This document shows positions 48,463 to 57,460 of a stretch of 64,000 bases of DNA, piece after piece. The DNA comes from Flammulina velutipes. Taxonomy: Eukaryota > Basidiomycota > Agaricomycetes > Agaricales > Physalacriaceae. The stretch covers positions 248,001-312,000 of the forward strand of contig CM022371.1 of the NCBI GenBank assembly GCA_011800155.1. Reading direction: 5' to 3'. The notes under the pieces are model-generated. The model was given only the letters and a program-made list of their open reading frames with translations. It searched no databases and was not told the origin of the DNA. The first letter of the stretch is position 1, and each line of letters opens with the position of its first letter. The translations under genes were made by a program, and so were the position numbers.

Positions 48463-50034
48463 ATGTCTTCCACAACCCCCACGTCCACCACAACCGCATC
48501 TGTCAAACAGGCGAAACTCAAGGACTGTCCTATCCTCTCTGCAGGAAAGGTCACTCCTGCCGTCTTTGTCGAATACTCTGACGCCTGTGAAAAATATATG
48601 CGCCATGGCGCCATTGATGCCGCTGACATTGTCAAGTACGTCACTGACGGTCTCGAACAACCTATCCTGAAACAATGGTACCGGGCCGACAAGACCCGTA
48701 TCAACGCTATGGGTCTTCCCTCCTTTCTCAAGGAGATTCAGAACCAGGTCTTGGATTTTGACTGGGACGTCAAACTCCTCGACTCCATTCAGCTCTCCCA
48801 ACAGGGGAAGCGATCCTTTTGGGATTGGGCCATCTCGCTTCAGGATAGCAACGCCACCCTCTCCAACGCTGGTTCCACTCATGCTCTACCCGAGGCTGGA
48901 CTTCGGCAACATATCATCTCACACATGAGTACCCGTCTTCGTGATAGTATCCGCAGTGAGCCTCCTCTCGCCAACTCCCTCTCCGTCTGGATGAAGGAGG
49001 TCAAGGCTCGAGAAGAGAAGCTCGTCAAGGATGAAGACGAGGTCAGGAGAATTGTTTCCGAACAACGTGCCGAACGGACCCACCGGAAAGCTGCTGCCAC
49101 TCCTGCCCTACTCTCTCGCATTTCCAATTCCCCGCTCGCTCAACGTCTCACTTCCACGCCTAGCGCTGGAACAGGCTATACTGTTGCGAGTGTCCCAAAG
49201 CTCACTGAAGCTGAACGCGCACTTCTCTCTACGCACGAGGGATGTTTCAATTGTCGCACTTTTTACGCTGGTCATTATAGCGACTCCTGCCCAATGCGCA
49301 GTCTTCCTCCCCCCAACAACCGTGTCAACCCTGCCACCTATCGTCCCCTCACTCTTGACATGGCGTTAGCCGCAAAACCTGCCACCGTCAAGAAAGAAAC
49401 CTCGGGCGCTGTCTACACCACCCAGATCGAGGACGTCGATGATTCGTCTGATGACTCGTGCGTCCCTTTCACTGTCCCCCACCTCATCCCTCACATGACC
49501 ATCACTGGTCCCGCTATACGCGACTTCCCCATACCCATTAAACCGCTCATTGACCATGGTTGCCCCTCTACAGTGATTGACGACCAGCTGGTCACCCAGC
49601 TTGGTCTACGTCGTTTCCAGTTACCCTTGCAAGAGGATAATTTGGCGTCGCTGTCGGGTCATGGGCTGGGTTCGCGGGAGTATGTGAAGCTGCAAGTGTC
49701 GTCGAAAGATGGGAGCTGGACCTCGGGTGTTCATCGAGCAAAAGTTCTTCATAACTGTACCATTCCCCTTATCCTCGGACTACCCTTCCTTTTACAAGAA
49801 AAAATCGTTGTTGACGCTGAACTCCGCACTGCCATCGATAAGCGAACTGGATTTGACTTGCTGAACCCCCCACTATATCCTCCCCGTGAGTGGGCCTCTG
49901 ATAAACCTGCACCACCCCACCACCTGTCATCAAGAAACCACCAAAACCCAAACGAGACTTTACAGTTCCTCTCGCTCATACTCTCCTTCCCGCTGCGGTC
50001 ATGCTACAAGTTCGTGATCGAATGGAAACCCTAG
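48463..50034 (+). CDS. Retrotransposon Gag with protease domain
   Basis: A 523-residue frame. The N-terminal half is helical Gag (ISAGKVTPAVFVEYSDACEK-type start, about residues 25-45). A zinc knuckle CFNCRTFYAGHYSDSC follows (about residues 263-278) with CX2CX6HX4C spacing, which differs from the usual CX4H. The C-terminal part holds an aspartic-protease-like segment LIDHGCPSTVIDDQLV (about residues 363-378) with DHG instead of DSG or DTG, and LILGLPFLL further on. The frame overlaps pol, which is in the -1 frame relative to it. Coding is undamaged. Confidence 0.85.
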   Translation: MSSTTPTSTTTASVKQAKLKDCPILSAGKVTPAVFVEYSDACEKYMRHGAIDAADIVKYVTDGLEQPILKQWYRADKTRINAMGLPSFLKEIQNQVLDFDWDVKLLDSIQLSQQGKRSFWDWAISLQDSNATLSNAGSTHALPEAGLRQHIISHMSTRLRDSIRSEPPLANSLSVWMKEVKAREEKLVKDEDEVRRIVSEQRAERTHRKAAATPALLSRISNSPLAQRLTSTPSAGTGYTVASVPKLTEAERALLSTHEGCFNCRTFYAGHYSDSCPMRSLPPPNNRVNPATYRPLTLDMALAAKPATVKKETSGAVYTTQIEDVDDSSDDSCVPFTVPHLIPHMTITGPAIRDFPIPIKPLIDHGCPSTVIDDQLVTQLGLRRFQLPLQEDNLASLSGHGLGSREYVKLQVSSKDGSWTSGVHRAKVLHNCTIPLILGLPFLLQEKIVVDAELRTAIDKRTGFDLLNPPLYPPREWASDKPAPPHHLSSRNHQNPNETLQFLSLILSFPLRSCYKFVIEWKP

Positions 50035-53000
50035 CCTTCGAAGCGCACCTTAAGCAAAAGGATGCAGAGATGAAGGCGCGCTACACGGATCTTTTCACCC
50101 ATCGTCTCCCTGATGTTAGAGATATTCCCGACCACATCTATCATCGCATACGACTCAAAGACCCCACCAAGGTCAACAATGGTCGTGGTTACGCAGCTGC
50201 CAAGAAGAACCAGGCAGCTTGGAAAGCCCTCCTCGACGATCACCTAGCAGCTGGACGTTTACGTCCATCGTCTTCGGAGTACGCCTCTCCATCCTTCTGT
50301 GTACCTAAATACCGGAATGGAGTTCCCGACCACACTGTCCCACCTCGCATGGTCAACGACTATCGTGAACTCAACAAGAACACTGTCCGTGATCGTTATC
50401 CCCTGCCCCGGGTTGACGATATCCTCGCCGACTGCGGGAAAGGAAAACTCTGGGCCAAACTCGACATGACCAACTCATTCAGCCAAACCCGCGTACACCC
50501 CGATGACATCCATCTCACTGCTATACGCACACCCTGGGGACTCTATGAATGGGTCGTCATGCCACAGGGTGGGTGCAACGCTCCCGCCACTCATCAACGC
50601 CGTATGACAGATGCCCTTCGACACCTTATCGGGGAAATCTGTCACGTCTATCTAGACGATATCATCATCTGGTCTGACTCGCTCGAAGAACACACTCGGA
50701 ATGTTGAGCTTGTCCTAGATGCCCTCCGTGAAGCTGGCCTCATTTGTAATCCAACGAAATCCGACCTCTTTCTCACTCGCGTAGAGTTCCTTGGACACGT
50801 CATCTCTCGGGAAGGCATCGCTGCCGATCCCCGCAAGGTGGACCGTATTATGTCCTGGCCTACTCCGAAGACAGCCACAGATGTCCGCTCCTTTCTCGGA
50901 TTAGTCCGATACATTGCCGTTTTCCTCCCAGCGCTAGCTGAACACACTGCCGTTTTGACGCCGTTAACAGCCAAGGAGTATAACAAAGCACTCCCTACCT
51001 GGACGCCAGCTCATCGTATCGCTTTTGACGCCATCAAAAAGCTAGTCCTCAGTCGAGAATGCCTCACAGTAATCGACTACGAGGATACCACCAAACAGAT
51101 CTTTGTTACCACCGATGCCAGTGACCGCCGTACCGGAGCTGTCCTCAGCTTTGGAGAGACTTGGGAAACTGCCCGTCCTGTTGCCTACGAGTCTTATCAG
51201 CTCAACAGCGCAGAGCGAAACTACCCCACGCACGAGAAAGAACTCCTCGCCATCGTCAAAGCACTGAAGAAGTGGCGTAGCTCCCTTCTAAATGTCACCT
51301 TCCAGGTCATGACCGATCACCGCACCCTCGAGTACTTCTCCTCACAGCAGGATATGTCTCGCCGACAAGCTCGCTGGGCCATGCACTTTGCCCAGTTCGA
51401 CTTTGAAATCCACTATGTCAAAGGCGAAGATAACACTGTTGCCGATGCACTTTCCCGTTTACCAGACGAGCTGCCAACCATCCCAGAACCAGTCGTCATC
51501 GCTGCCTGTTTAGCACGCTCTGGCACTGGGGAAGACCCAGTCCAATCTAGACGTGAACGCCTCACGGCTGCCTCCACGTCCATCGTCATCACCGCTGATA
51601 CTGAACTCCTTGAGAGTATCAAGAAAGGCTATACCGAGGATGATTTTTGCCAACAACTCCTCACCAACCTGTCCAGTACCGAAGGCGCCATGTTCGATGT
51701 TGCTACAGGCCTTCTCTATGTTGGTCGACGACTCGTCATCCCGCGCGTCCTCAAGGTCCGCGAACTTCTATACAGTCTCGCACATGATGCGCTAGGTCAT
51801 TTTGGGTTTGACAAAAGCTACGCTGCCTTGCGCGGATCCTACTACTGGCCAAACATGCGCCGTGACTTGGAGGAAGCCTATATCCCGTCATGCACTGATT
51901 GTCAACGCAACAAGAGTCGTACCTCCAAAACACCTGGTCCCCTTCATCCACTTCCTGTCCCAGATAACCGCTTCGATGTCGTTGGTCTTGACTTTGTCGG
52001 ACCACTCCCCGTCGAGAATGGGAAAGATACTATCGTCACCTTCACTGACCTCCTTGGAGGCGCAGACATCCGCATGGCTGCTATCACCTCCACAATCACC
52101 GCCGAAGAGTTCGCTGTGGTCCTCTTCGACGAGTGGTATTGCGAGAACGGTCTAATGCTGCAACTCGTCTCTGACCGAGACAAACTTTTCATATCCAAGG
52201 TTTGGGCCGCGCTCCACAAGCTCACTGGCGTCAAGCTGAAGATGTCCACTGCATATCATCCCGAGACTGATGGCGGAAGCGAGCGCACCAACAAAACAGT
52301 CAATCAAGCTCTTCGATATTATGTCGATAGACAACAGAAGGGATGGCTCGCTGCTCTACCTCGCACTCGTTTTGCCATCATGAACACTGTCAACGCGTCA
52401 ACTGGATACTCGGGTTTCCAACTGAAAACTGGTCGCTCACCTCGTATTATTCCCCCACTTGCTCCCTTACCTGCCAATGCCACTCCGGAAGAGTCCACCG
52501 CTCAAGCCATTATTGCGCGTATCACCACTGACGTCCAGGATGCCCAAGATAATCTGCTTGCTGCCAAAATCCGCCAGGCCTTCCACGCAAACAAACATCG
52601 CGCTCCAGAGATCGCCTACGCTGTAGGAGACCAGGTCATGCTATCCACCAAGAACCGCCGAAACGAATATAAGCGAGCAGGAAAGAAACGCACTGCCAAG
52701 TTCATGCCCCGGAACGATGGCCCCTACACCATCGTCAAAGCCTTCCCAGAAAAATCTGAATACACCCTCCAACTCCCTGGCCATCGTCGCACGTTCCCCG
52801 GATTCCATGCTTCCCTCCTTAAACCATACCACCCAAATGATCCTGCACTGTTTCCCGAACGAGAACTACCCAAGCCTGGTCCTGTCGTCACTGAAGATGG
52901 GATTGAGGAGTGGTCGGTCAAGAAAATCATAGACTCAAAGCGCGCGGGCCGTGGAATGCGCTATCTTGTACGCTGGGCTGGATACGGAGTTGAACACGAC

Positions 53001-53072
53001 TCCTGGGAACCCGGATCTGCACTCAAGGACTCTATCGCACTGGACGCATGGGAGGCTGGCCAACAACAGTGA
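50001..53072 (+). CDS. Retrotransposon Pol (RT, RNase H, integrase, chromodomain)
   Basis: The frame is open from just after 49889 and has an ATG at 50001; it lies in the -1 frame relative to gag, overlapping it until 50034. Domains in order are reverse transcriptase (LWAKLDMTNSFSQTRVHPDD, about 50452-50510; active site VYLDDII, about 50646), then RNase H (TTDASDRRTGAVLSFG, TDHRTLEYF), then integrase. The integrase HHCC zinc site reads from HDALGHFG to CTDCQ (about 51785-51905). The DDE residues are in LDFVGPLP, VSDRDKLF and TDGGSERTNK. A C-terminal chromodomain follows (EEWSVKKIIDSKRAGRGMRY, LVRWAGYGVEHDSWEP, about 52906-53012), which targets integration to modified chromatin in chromoviruses. 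Pol is probably made by -1 frameshifting or reinitiation; I found no clear slippery site in the overlap. Confidence 0.93.
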   Translation: MLQVRDRMETLAFEAHLKQKDAEMKARYTDLFTHRLPDVRDIPDHIYHRIRLKDPTKVNNGRGYAAAKKNQAAWKALLDDHLAAGRLRPSSSEYASPSFCVPKYRNGVPDHTVPPRMVNDYRELNKNTVRDRYPLPRVDDILADCGKGKLWAKLDMTNSFSQTRVHPDDIHLTAIRTPWGLYEWVVMPQGGCNAPATHQRRMTDALRHLIGEICHVYLDDIIIWSDSLEEHTRNVELVLDALREAGLICNPTKSDLFLTRVEFLGHVISREGIAADPRKVDRIMSWPTPKTATDVRSFLGLVRYIAVFLPALAEHTAVLTPLTAKEYNKALPTWTPAHRIAFDAIKKLVLSRECLTVIDYEDTTKQIFVTTDASDRRTGAVLSFGETWETARPVAYESYQLNSAERNYPTHEKELLAIVKALKKWRSSLLNVTFQVMTDHRTLEYFSSQQDMSRRQARWAMHFAQFDFEIHYVKGEDNTVADALSRLPDELPTIPEPVVIAACLARSGTGEDPVQSRRERLTAASTSIVITADTELLESIKKGYTEDDFCQQLLTNLSSTEGAMFDVATGLLYVGRRLVIPRVLKVRELLYSLAHDALGHFGFDKSYAALRGSYYWPNMRRDLEEAYIPSCTDCQRNKSRTSKTPGPLHPLPVPDNRFDVVGLDFVGPLPVENGKDTIVTFTDLLGGADIRMAAITSTITAEEFAVVLFDEWYCENGLMLQLVSDRDKLFISKVWAALHKLTGVKLKMSTAYHPETDGGSERTNKTVNQALRYYVDRQQKGWLAALPRTRFAIMNTVNASTGYSGFQLKTGRSPRIIPPLAPLPANATPEESTAQAIIARITTDVQDAQDNLLAAKIRQAFHANKHRAPEIAYAVGDQVMLSTKNRRNEYKRAGKKRTAKFMPRNDGPYTIVKAFPEKSEYTLQLPGHRRTFPGFHASLLKPYHPNDPALFPERELPKPGPVVTEDGIEEWSVKKIIDSKRAGRGMRYLVRWAGYGVEHDSWEPGSALKDSIALDAWEAGQQQ

Positions 53073-53305
53073 TGTAATGGCGCCTTTCCCCTGGATCGCG
53101 CCATGACGCAATGGATTTTGGACTTTGGACCGGAGCTTTTTTGTCACGTCACGTCACGCGTCACGTGACGTCATGGCGCGGGCCCCCTGGATCGCGCCAG
53201 GAGACGATTACATAATCGAATCACCAATGGGCTCAAGAGTTCAATTCCCATCGGAATCGCTTCATTTTTTCTGCACGTACTTTTTTATTTTTTTAACGGA
53301 ATGTT
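53073..53305 (+). other. Retrotransposon 3' region with palindromic CRE/E-box cluster
   Basis: Two copies of CCCCTGGATCGCGCCA (53087-53102 and 53184-53199) flank a TCACG-rich stretch. The symmetrical core has CACGTG at 53162-53167 and TGACGTCA at 53166-53173. These are classic bZIP/bHLH binding motifs and could be transcription-factor sites of the element. Confidence 0.5.
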
Positions 53306-53307
53306 TC

Positions 53308-53558
53308 AGAGGGGGGAGGGGTGTAAGCCTGGTCCCCCAGTTTACTACATACACACACTTTCCCACACTGCCACCGAACCATTATTTACGATCAATTCTC
53401 CTTCGTCGCTCTTTACTCTGTATTGCACGCAACGAAGGTACATAACTTATCTCTCTCTTGTATTACTAGCTGACTCTGTATTGCACGCAACGAAGATTCT
53501 TTTGTCCTGTCTGTCTTGCCCGTTTAGTGTTGGTTGTCGTTTACACGACACCCTTCCA
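53308..53558 (+). repeat. Polypurine tract and 3' LTR
   Basis: A purine run GAGGGGGGAGGGG (about 53308-53320) directly precedes the 3' LTR (53322-53558), as expected for the plus-strand primer. The LTR is 237 bp and matches the 5' LTR. Confidence 0.9.
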
Positions 53559-54408
53559 GAAATCCGCCAGCATTCTAATGCATTCTCCAACTTGGCTCAG
53601 CGTGCAGTTCTACACTGTCAAGTCAATGCTATGAAGGCTATCATGCCAGAGCTTGATCGAGATGCGCAAACACGCTTACCACGGAACGCTCTTGACCTTG
53701 GAAGTTGGCCGTGGCTACGTCCTTCTTCCGGCGCGGGATTCTGCCTCCCGCCTTGTTTCTGAGATCGAGACAGAGCAGATCCACCAGTATCTATCTTCTC
53801 TTGGTACTCATTTGCAGTCAAAGAAAACAAAGATCATTCGATGGGCATGTCTAAGGCTTCCAAATGGCCAAATAGCACGTTCACTATGGAAGGAAGCACA
53901 CAAACCTTTGGATAAGCTTCGTTGTGCCCGTCATGTTCGAGTAAGCACAGCTTAATTTCTTACAATAAATCTAATATCATTTCTAGGTTATCGCTGACGA
54001 GGCTGACAATACAGCATTCCACATTGCGGAGGTCTTATACTACATGGTTTTTGAAGTTCAGAACATCAAGAAAGCGTGTGCTATGGTCTCCTACTTCAGC
54101 CGTCCAGACCAGCACTTACTCGAAGAGTCCTTCCAGACATATTGGACGGCAACAAAGCGCGCCGATGGTGGTCTCAAGGTCATTGATGCCGAAAATATAC
54201 TGTCAGTAGTTATGATGGCGCCCGATCCTCGTCATAGTGCTCCTGGACATTGGTACTTAATGGAAAAACCAGGACAAGGATCACTTCAGTCTATAGAGGA
54301 GGAGTTATTTGACGACGAAGAGGTTTCTGTCTAATACCATATATGTTTAAAGCAGTTCATGATCGAAATGTACAAGGGCTGCAATATTCAAATATCGGCA
54401 ATTTTTGA

Positions 54409-56840
54409 ATGACAATATTGGTTGGGGCAGGGCTAGAAGCACCTCCACGTCTGTCTCTTTCCCTCATGTCATCGTCACCATTCTCGTTCTCAGCATCGTC
54501 TCTTCCCTCGGCGCCACTTCCAAACACATTTAACGGGACATCAGTTAACTGGCCCGCTACTGGATGGACTGCCAACGAAGGGCTAGGACATTTCTCAGCA
54601 TCGTCCTTTGGTCAAGGGAATCAAATGGAGACATACCAAGCTCAGATGGGGACCTTCGCGTTCCCAGCTGCAGCTTCTGCCGTCCCGCGCCACGTTCATC
54701 ACCGGAGTGTCTCGTCGTCACCAGGAATCTCTCGCCAAAGCTCGCCACTGGCGTTATCCCCAGTCCCATCACAGAACATACATATCCAGCTCCAGAATAA
54801 GATCACCGAGCTCGAGGACAAGCTGGCCGCCCAGGTTCAGGTGACAGCATATACTGAGTATGTCGCAAGTTACAGTACAAGAATATTGCTTACCGTTTAT
54901 ATAGGGGCTTGCTTCAGAAGACAAGAGACAGTCTGACGGCATATGAAGCCAACGACAAACGCAACTCGCACGAGATACCTCTGGAATACCAAGGAATCAA
55001 ACTTTTTTGGTTCCGCAGCGATTGGACCGGCAATACCGATGGTGTCTCCGGGAACGAGTCAGTAGCAATGGGATTCCTTGTCACACCGACAGGCGCAGTG
55101 GCTCCATTCGATGTCATGAAAGCTACTCGCGAAGAAGCATACGCGTTCTGGACCGACCTCCTACCAAAAGGTCGGTATGTCGACTCGTGGGGAATGCAGG
55201 TGCCGGTCTTCGCAAGGATTTCTTTGACTTTATGGACACAAATTGTCCACTGACCCGTCTCTGTTCCTTCAACTGGAAGGCCGACATGGTGGCGACGATG
55301 TACTATCCGGCCTGGAAGAAATCGAGGCTACGCCAAATTGAGGAAGCATCACTAATGCTGAATCGGAACAAGCTTACCTCCATCGTATGTGAGACTCTCT
55401 TCGAACGGGTCCACCAAGGAACGATGAGAATCGATGCACTTGTTTCGATCTTGAAGATGGTCTTCAATGGAGGCGATGATGTGAAGACCATAGACGATGT
55501 ACTGCGTCTTGGATTAAAGCGCGGTCGGGAGATGGATGCCGCTGGGTCGGCGGAAGCGCCAATAGAGCTTGTAGACGAGGAGCAGGATGATGGCAAGAAC
55601 AGGAAGAAGAGAAAATCACAGAAATGTGACAAAGGTGACAAGGTAACTATTTCTCTTTCTTCCAACACCATCGCGCTTACAATGCTCTTAGCAGTCTCAA
55701 CCGTCCAGTTCCGTGGAGTCCTCGATACCCGTATCTGATGTCGAACCTCCTGCTGCAATATCGGCCATCGAAATGAATGGCTTGATTTCCTTCAACGACG
55801 AGCCGGACGACAGCGATGCAATGTTGGTCGACAGCGCTGATCTCAACCAAGTTATGGCAGGCGAAATGGCAGTGGCGGAATCTGTTAATGCCACGGTCAG
55901 CAACACCACTAGCGATAATGGAAATGCGGCCCCCGTTTCCAGCGAAGTCAGCGATACCGACAATAGACCAGTCATGGAGAACGAGGCGGCAACAGCGACA
56001 GGCTCGATGGTGGACGAGAATCAGGGAAATGATGCATCTTCCAATGCTCACTCGACAGAGCACGAGGCGGCGGTAATGGGTCCAGGAGACGAGGGTAATG
56101 GGAATAGTACTCTATCGGAGGAAAAGACTTTTGAGGTGTGTACCTATATGTTGTGTGTAACGGACTGTACTGATCACAACCAGCTCGTCAATCCACTACT
56201 GTCCGACAATCGGTATAACTTACCAGAGCAGCCTGTTGACTCTCCGAGCTCCGCGCCTACAGGCAACACATCGTCGACCACCATTAGCGCTATGGAGGTT
56301 ATCCCCGCAAACACTTCGATGTCTACTGGCTCTGCTACTCCGGCCAGCGCTATTCAGAAGAAGGCTGCGAAATACAAGCCAACAAAATCAACGACGGCAC
56401 GGTAAGTGTTTGATGCTCCTTTGCACCACTATACTGAAAAACTCTCTAGAAATTTGTGTGGAATAGAGTGGCTCGCAAAGCCGGAGAACAACCCAAGCAA
56501 CGGCCATGCTCGGACGACCAACGAGTTCGAAGTGTACTGGCAGGCTCTCTCCGAGAGTGATAGAGAGGTTGGCTTCGCATTTCTCTCAGTCTGTTGAAAA
56601 CTAACCTGTCCGTTTCTACAGGTATACACCAAGAAAGAGAAGGAAGCAAAGGATTTGAAGAAGAGGGCCTCCGGGGCAAGGAAAAGTGTGAGACTGCTTG
56701 ATCCATATTCCTACACAACGCTGACTATCCCAAACAGGTCCTTTGATTTTTCAGCTGATGTTGCGGCGACGCAGAAGATATGCCACGTCACGCCACCAAT
56801 CAGTCCAATGTTTAGATTACTCGAAATTCGTAGATTTTAG
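54409..56840 (+). pseudogene. CACTA-element accessory gene, left copy (one-base frameshift)
   Basis: The second gene of the transposon starts MTILVGAGLEAPPRLSLSLM with a Ser/Pro-rich region (about 54460-54775). A coiled-coil segment (IQLQNKITELEDKLAAQVQ) leads, across an intron at 54858-54903, into a domain GIKLFWFRSDWTGNTDGVSG. Near 55190 the frame changes because only four G are present where the right copy has five. A basic stretch KNRKKRKSQ (about 55595) and Ser/Thr/acidic segments follow, and the last part has KKEKEAKDLKKRASGARK. The role may be like that of a TnpA-type DNA-binding helper (inference from position only). I recognise no named family. This copy looks broken by the G-tract indel but is undamaged at the C-tract near 55930. 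Confidence 0.6.
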
Positions 56841-57132
56841 ATTTGCTACGAGCCTTTAATGCATTGTTTTTGCACTCGAAATTGTCTGATATTCACCTGA
56901 AATAGCATCTATCTAGCTACCCATAGCTGCTAATATCGGCGCATCTTGACAGGCCTGTTCTGGCTGTGTGGAATGCTAGGTCGAAATTACTAGATTTTCA
57001 TCGAGGATATGCCATCACGCTTGCGCTCAGATCGAACAATTTCGGCAACTTTCTGCAATCTTCGACACCAACGTTCATCTGTCGAGATTCTCCGCAAACT
57101 CTCGAAAACCGCCGAGGCACTTTTCACTGGGG

Positions 57133-57168
57133 ATCATCTCTTGCGTCCACCTCGGAACGCCCCGTCAA
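57133..57168. other. 36-bp spacer between two tail-to-tail CACTA elements
   Basis: It is the only sequence between the inverted copies. It begins with the left element's ATCAT duplication and contains CCACCTCGGAACGCCCCG, which resembles the CCACCTCGGAAGCC found in the deaminase mini-exon (about 32230). The pair may thus have inserted into decayed family sequence. Confidence 0.7.
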
Positions 57169-57460
57169 CCCCAGTGAAAAGTGCCTCGGCGGTTTTCGAG
57201 AGTTTGCGGAGAATCTCGACAGATGAACGTTGGTGTCGAAGATTGCAGAAAGTTGCCGAAATTGTTCGATCTGAGCGCAAGCGTGATGGCATATCCTCGA
57301 TGAAAATCTAGTAATTTCGACCTAGCATTCCACACAGCCAGAACAGGCCTGTCAAGATGCGCCGATATTAGCAGCTATGGGTAGCTAGATAGATGCTATT
57401 TCAGGTGAATATCAGACAATTTCGAGTGCAAAAACAATGCATTAAAGGCTCGTAGCAAAT

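Larger units (their letters stand above)
47926..53558 (+). mobile_element. Ty3/gypsy chromovirus-type LTR retrotransposon, intact-looking
   Basis: A 5,633-bp element flanked by the target duplication GAAAT (47921-47925 and 53559-53563). The two 237-bp LTRs begin TG, end CA and appear identical base for base, so the insertion is recent. The order is LTR, gag-protease, pol with C-terminal chromodomain, a polypurine tract and LTR. It interrupts only the left CACTA copy; the right copy is continuous at the matching site (near 63254), giving an empty-site comparison. No canonical TGG-type primer-binding site follows the 5' LTR. Confidence 0.95.
45195..54334 (+). pseudogene. Tnp2-family transposase, split by an LTR retrotransposon
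   Basis: The frame starts MPSTEYLCVCRRCLQNSAEG at 45195 and, through introns near 45548-45599 and 45664-45710, reaches the core CPYCGEDRYTTSDGS and MLSIDGAQLYRMKASDCWIY. After another intron (46709-46762) comes PGGVIPGPNKPKNLDSYLLP. These are hallmarks of Tnp2-type transposases of basidiomycete CACTA elements. The gene is cut at 47925 by the nested element and resumes at 53564 (RQHSNAFSNLAQRAVL). Near 53695 the frame shifts: DLGSWPWLRPSSG ends at a stop, while GYVLLPARDSASRLVSE continues in another frame. The tail, across an intron at 53941-53987, ends at 54334 (VIADEADNTAFHIAEVLYYM to FDDEEVSV). It is dead in this copy. Confidence 0.82.
44836..57132 (+). mobile_element. CACTA/Tnp2-type DNA transposon, left copy (interrupted)
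   Basis: Both ends carry the 18-bp inverted repeat CCCCAGTGAAAAGTGCCT (44836-44853 and, inverted, 57115-57132). The flanks carry a 5-bp duplication ATCAT (44831-44835 and 57133-57137). Without the nested 5.6 kb retrotransposon the element is about 6.66 kb. It encodes a Tnp2-like transposase and a second, accessory gene, both on the plus strand. It sits just after the decayed deaminase copy. The 5-bp duplication is longer than the 2-3 bp usual for CACTA elements, so the exact subfamily is open. Confidence 0.85.

Noticed and set aside
57000..57300. Open frames around the palindrome centre (56966-57311) as genes
   Set aside because: They lie within the transposon ends and read across the inverted repeat, with mirrored content and no family signature.
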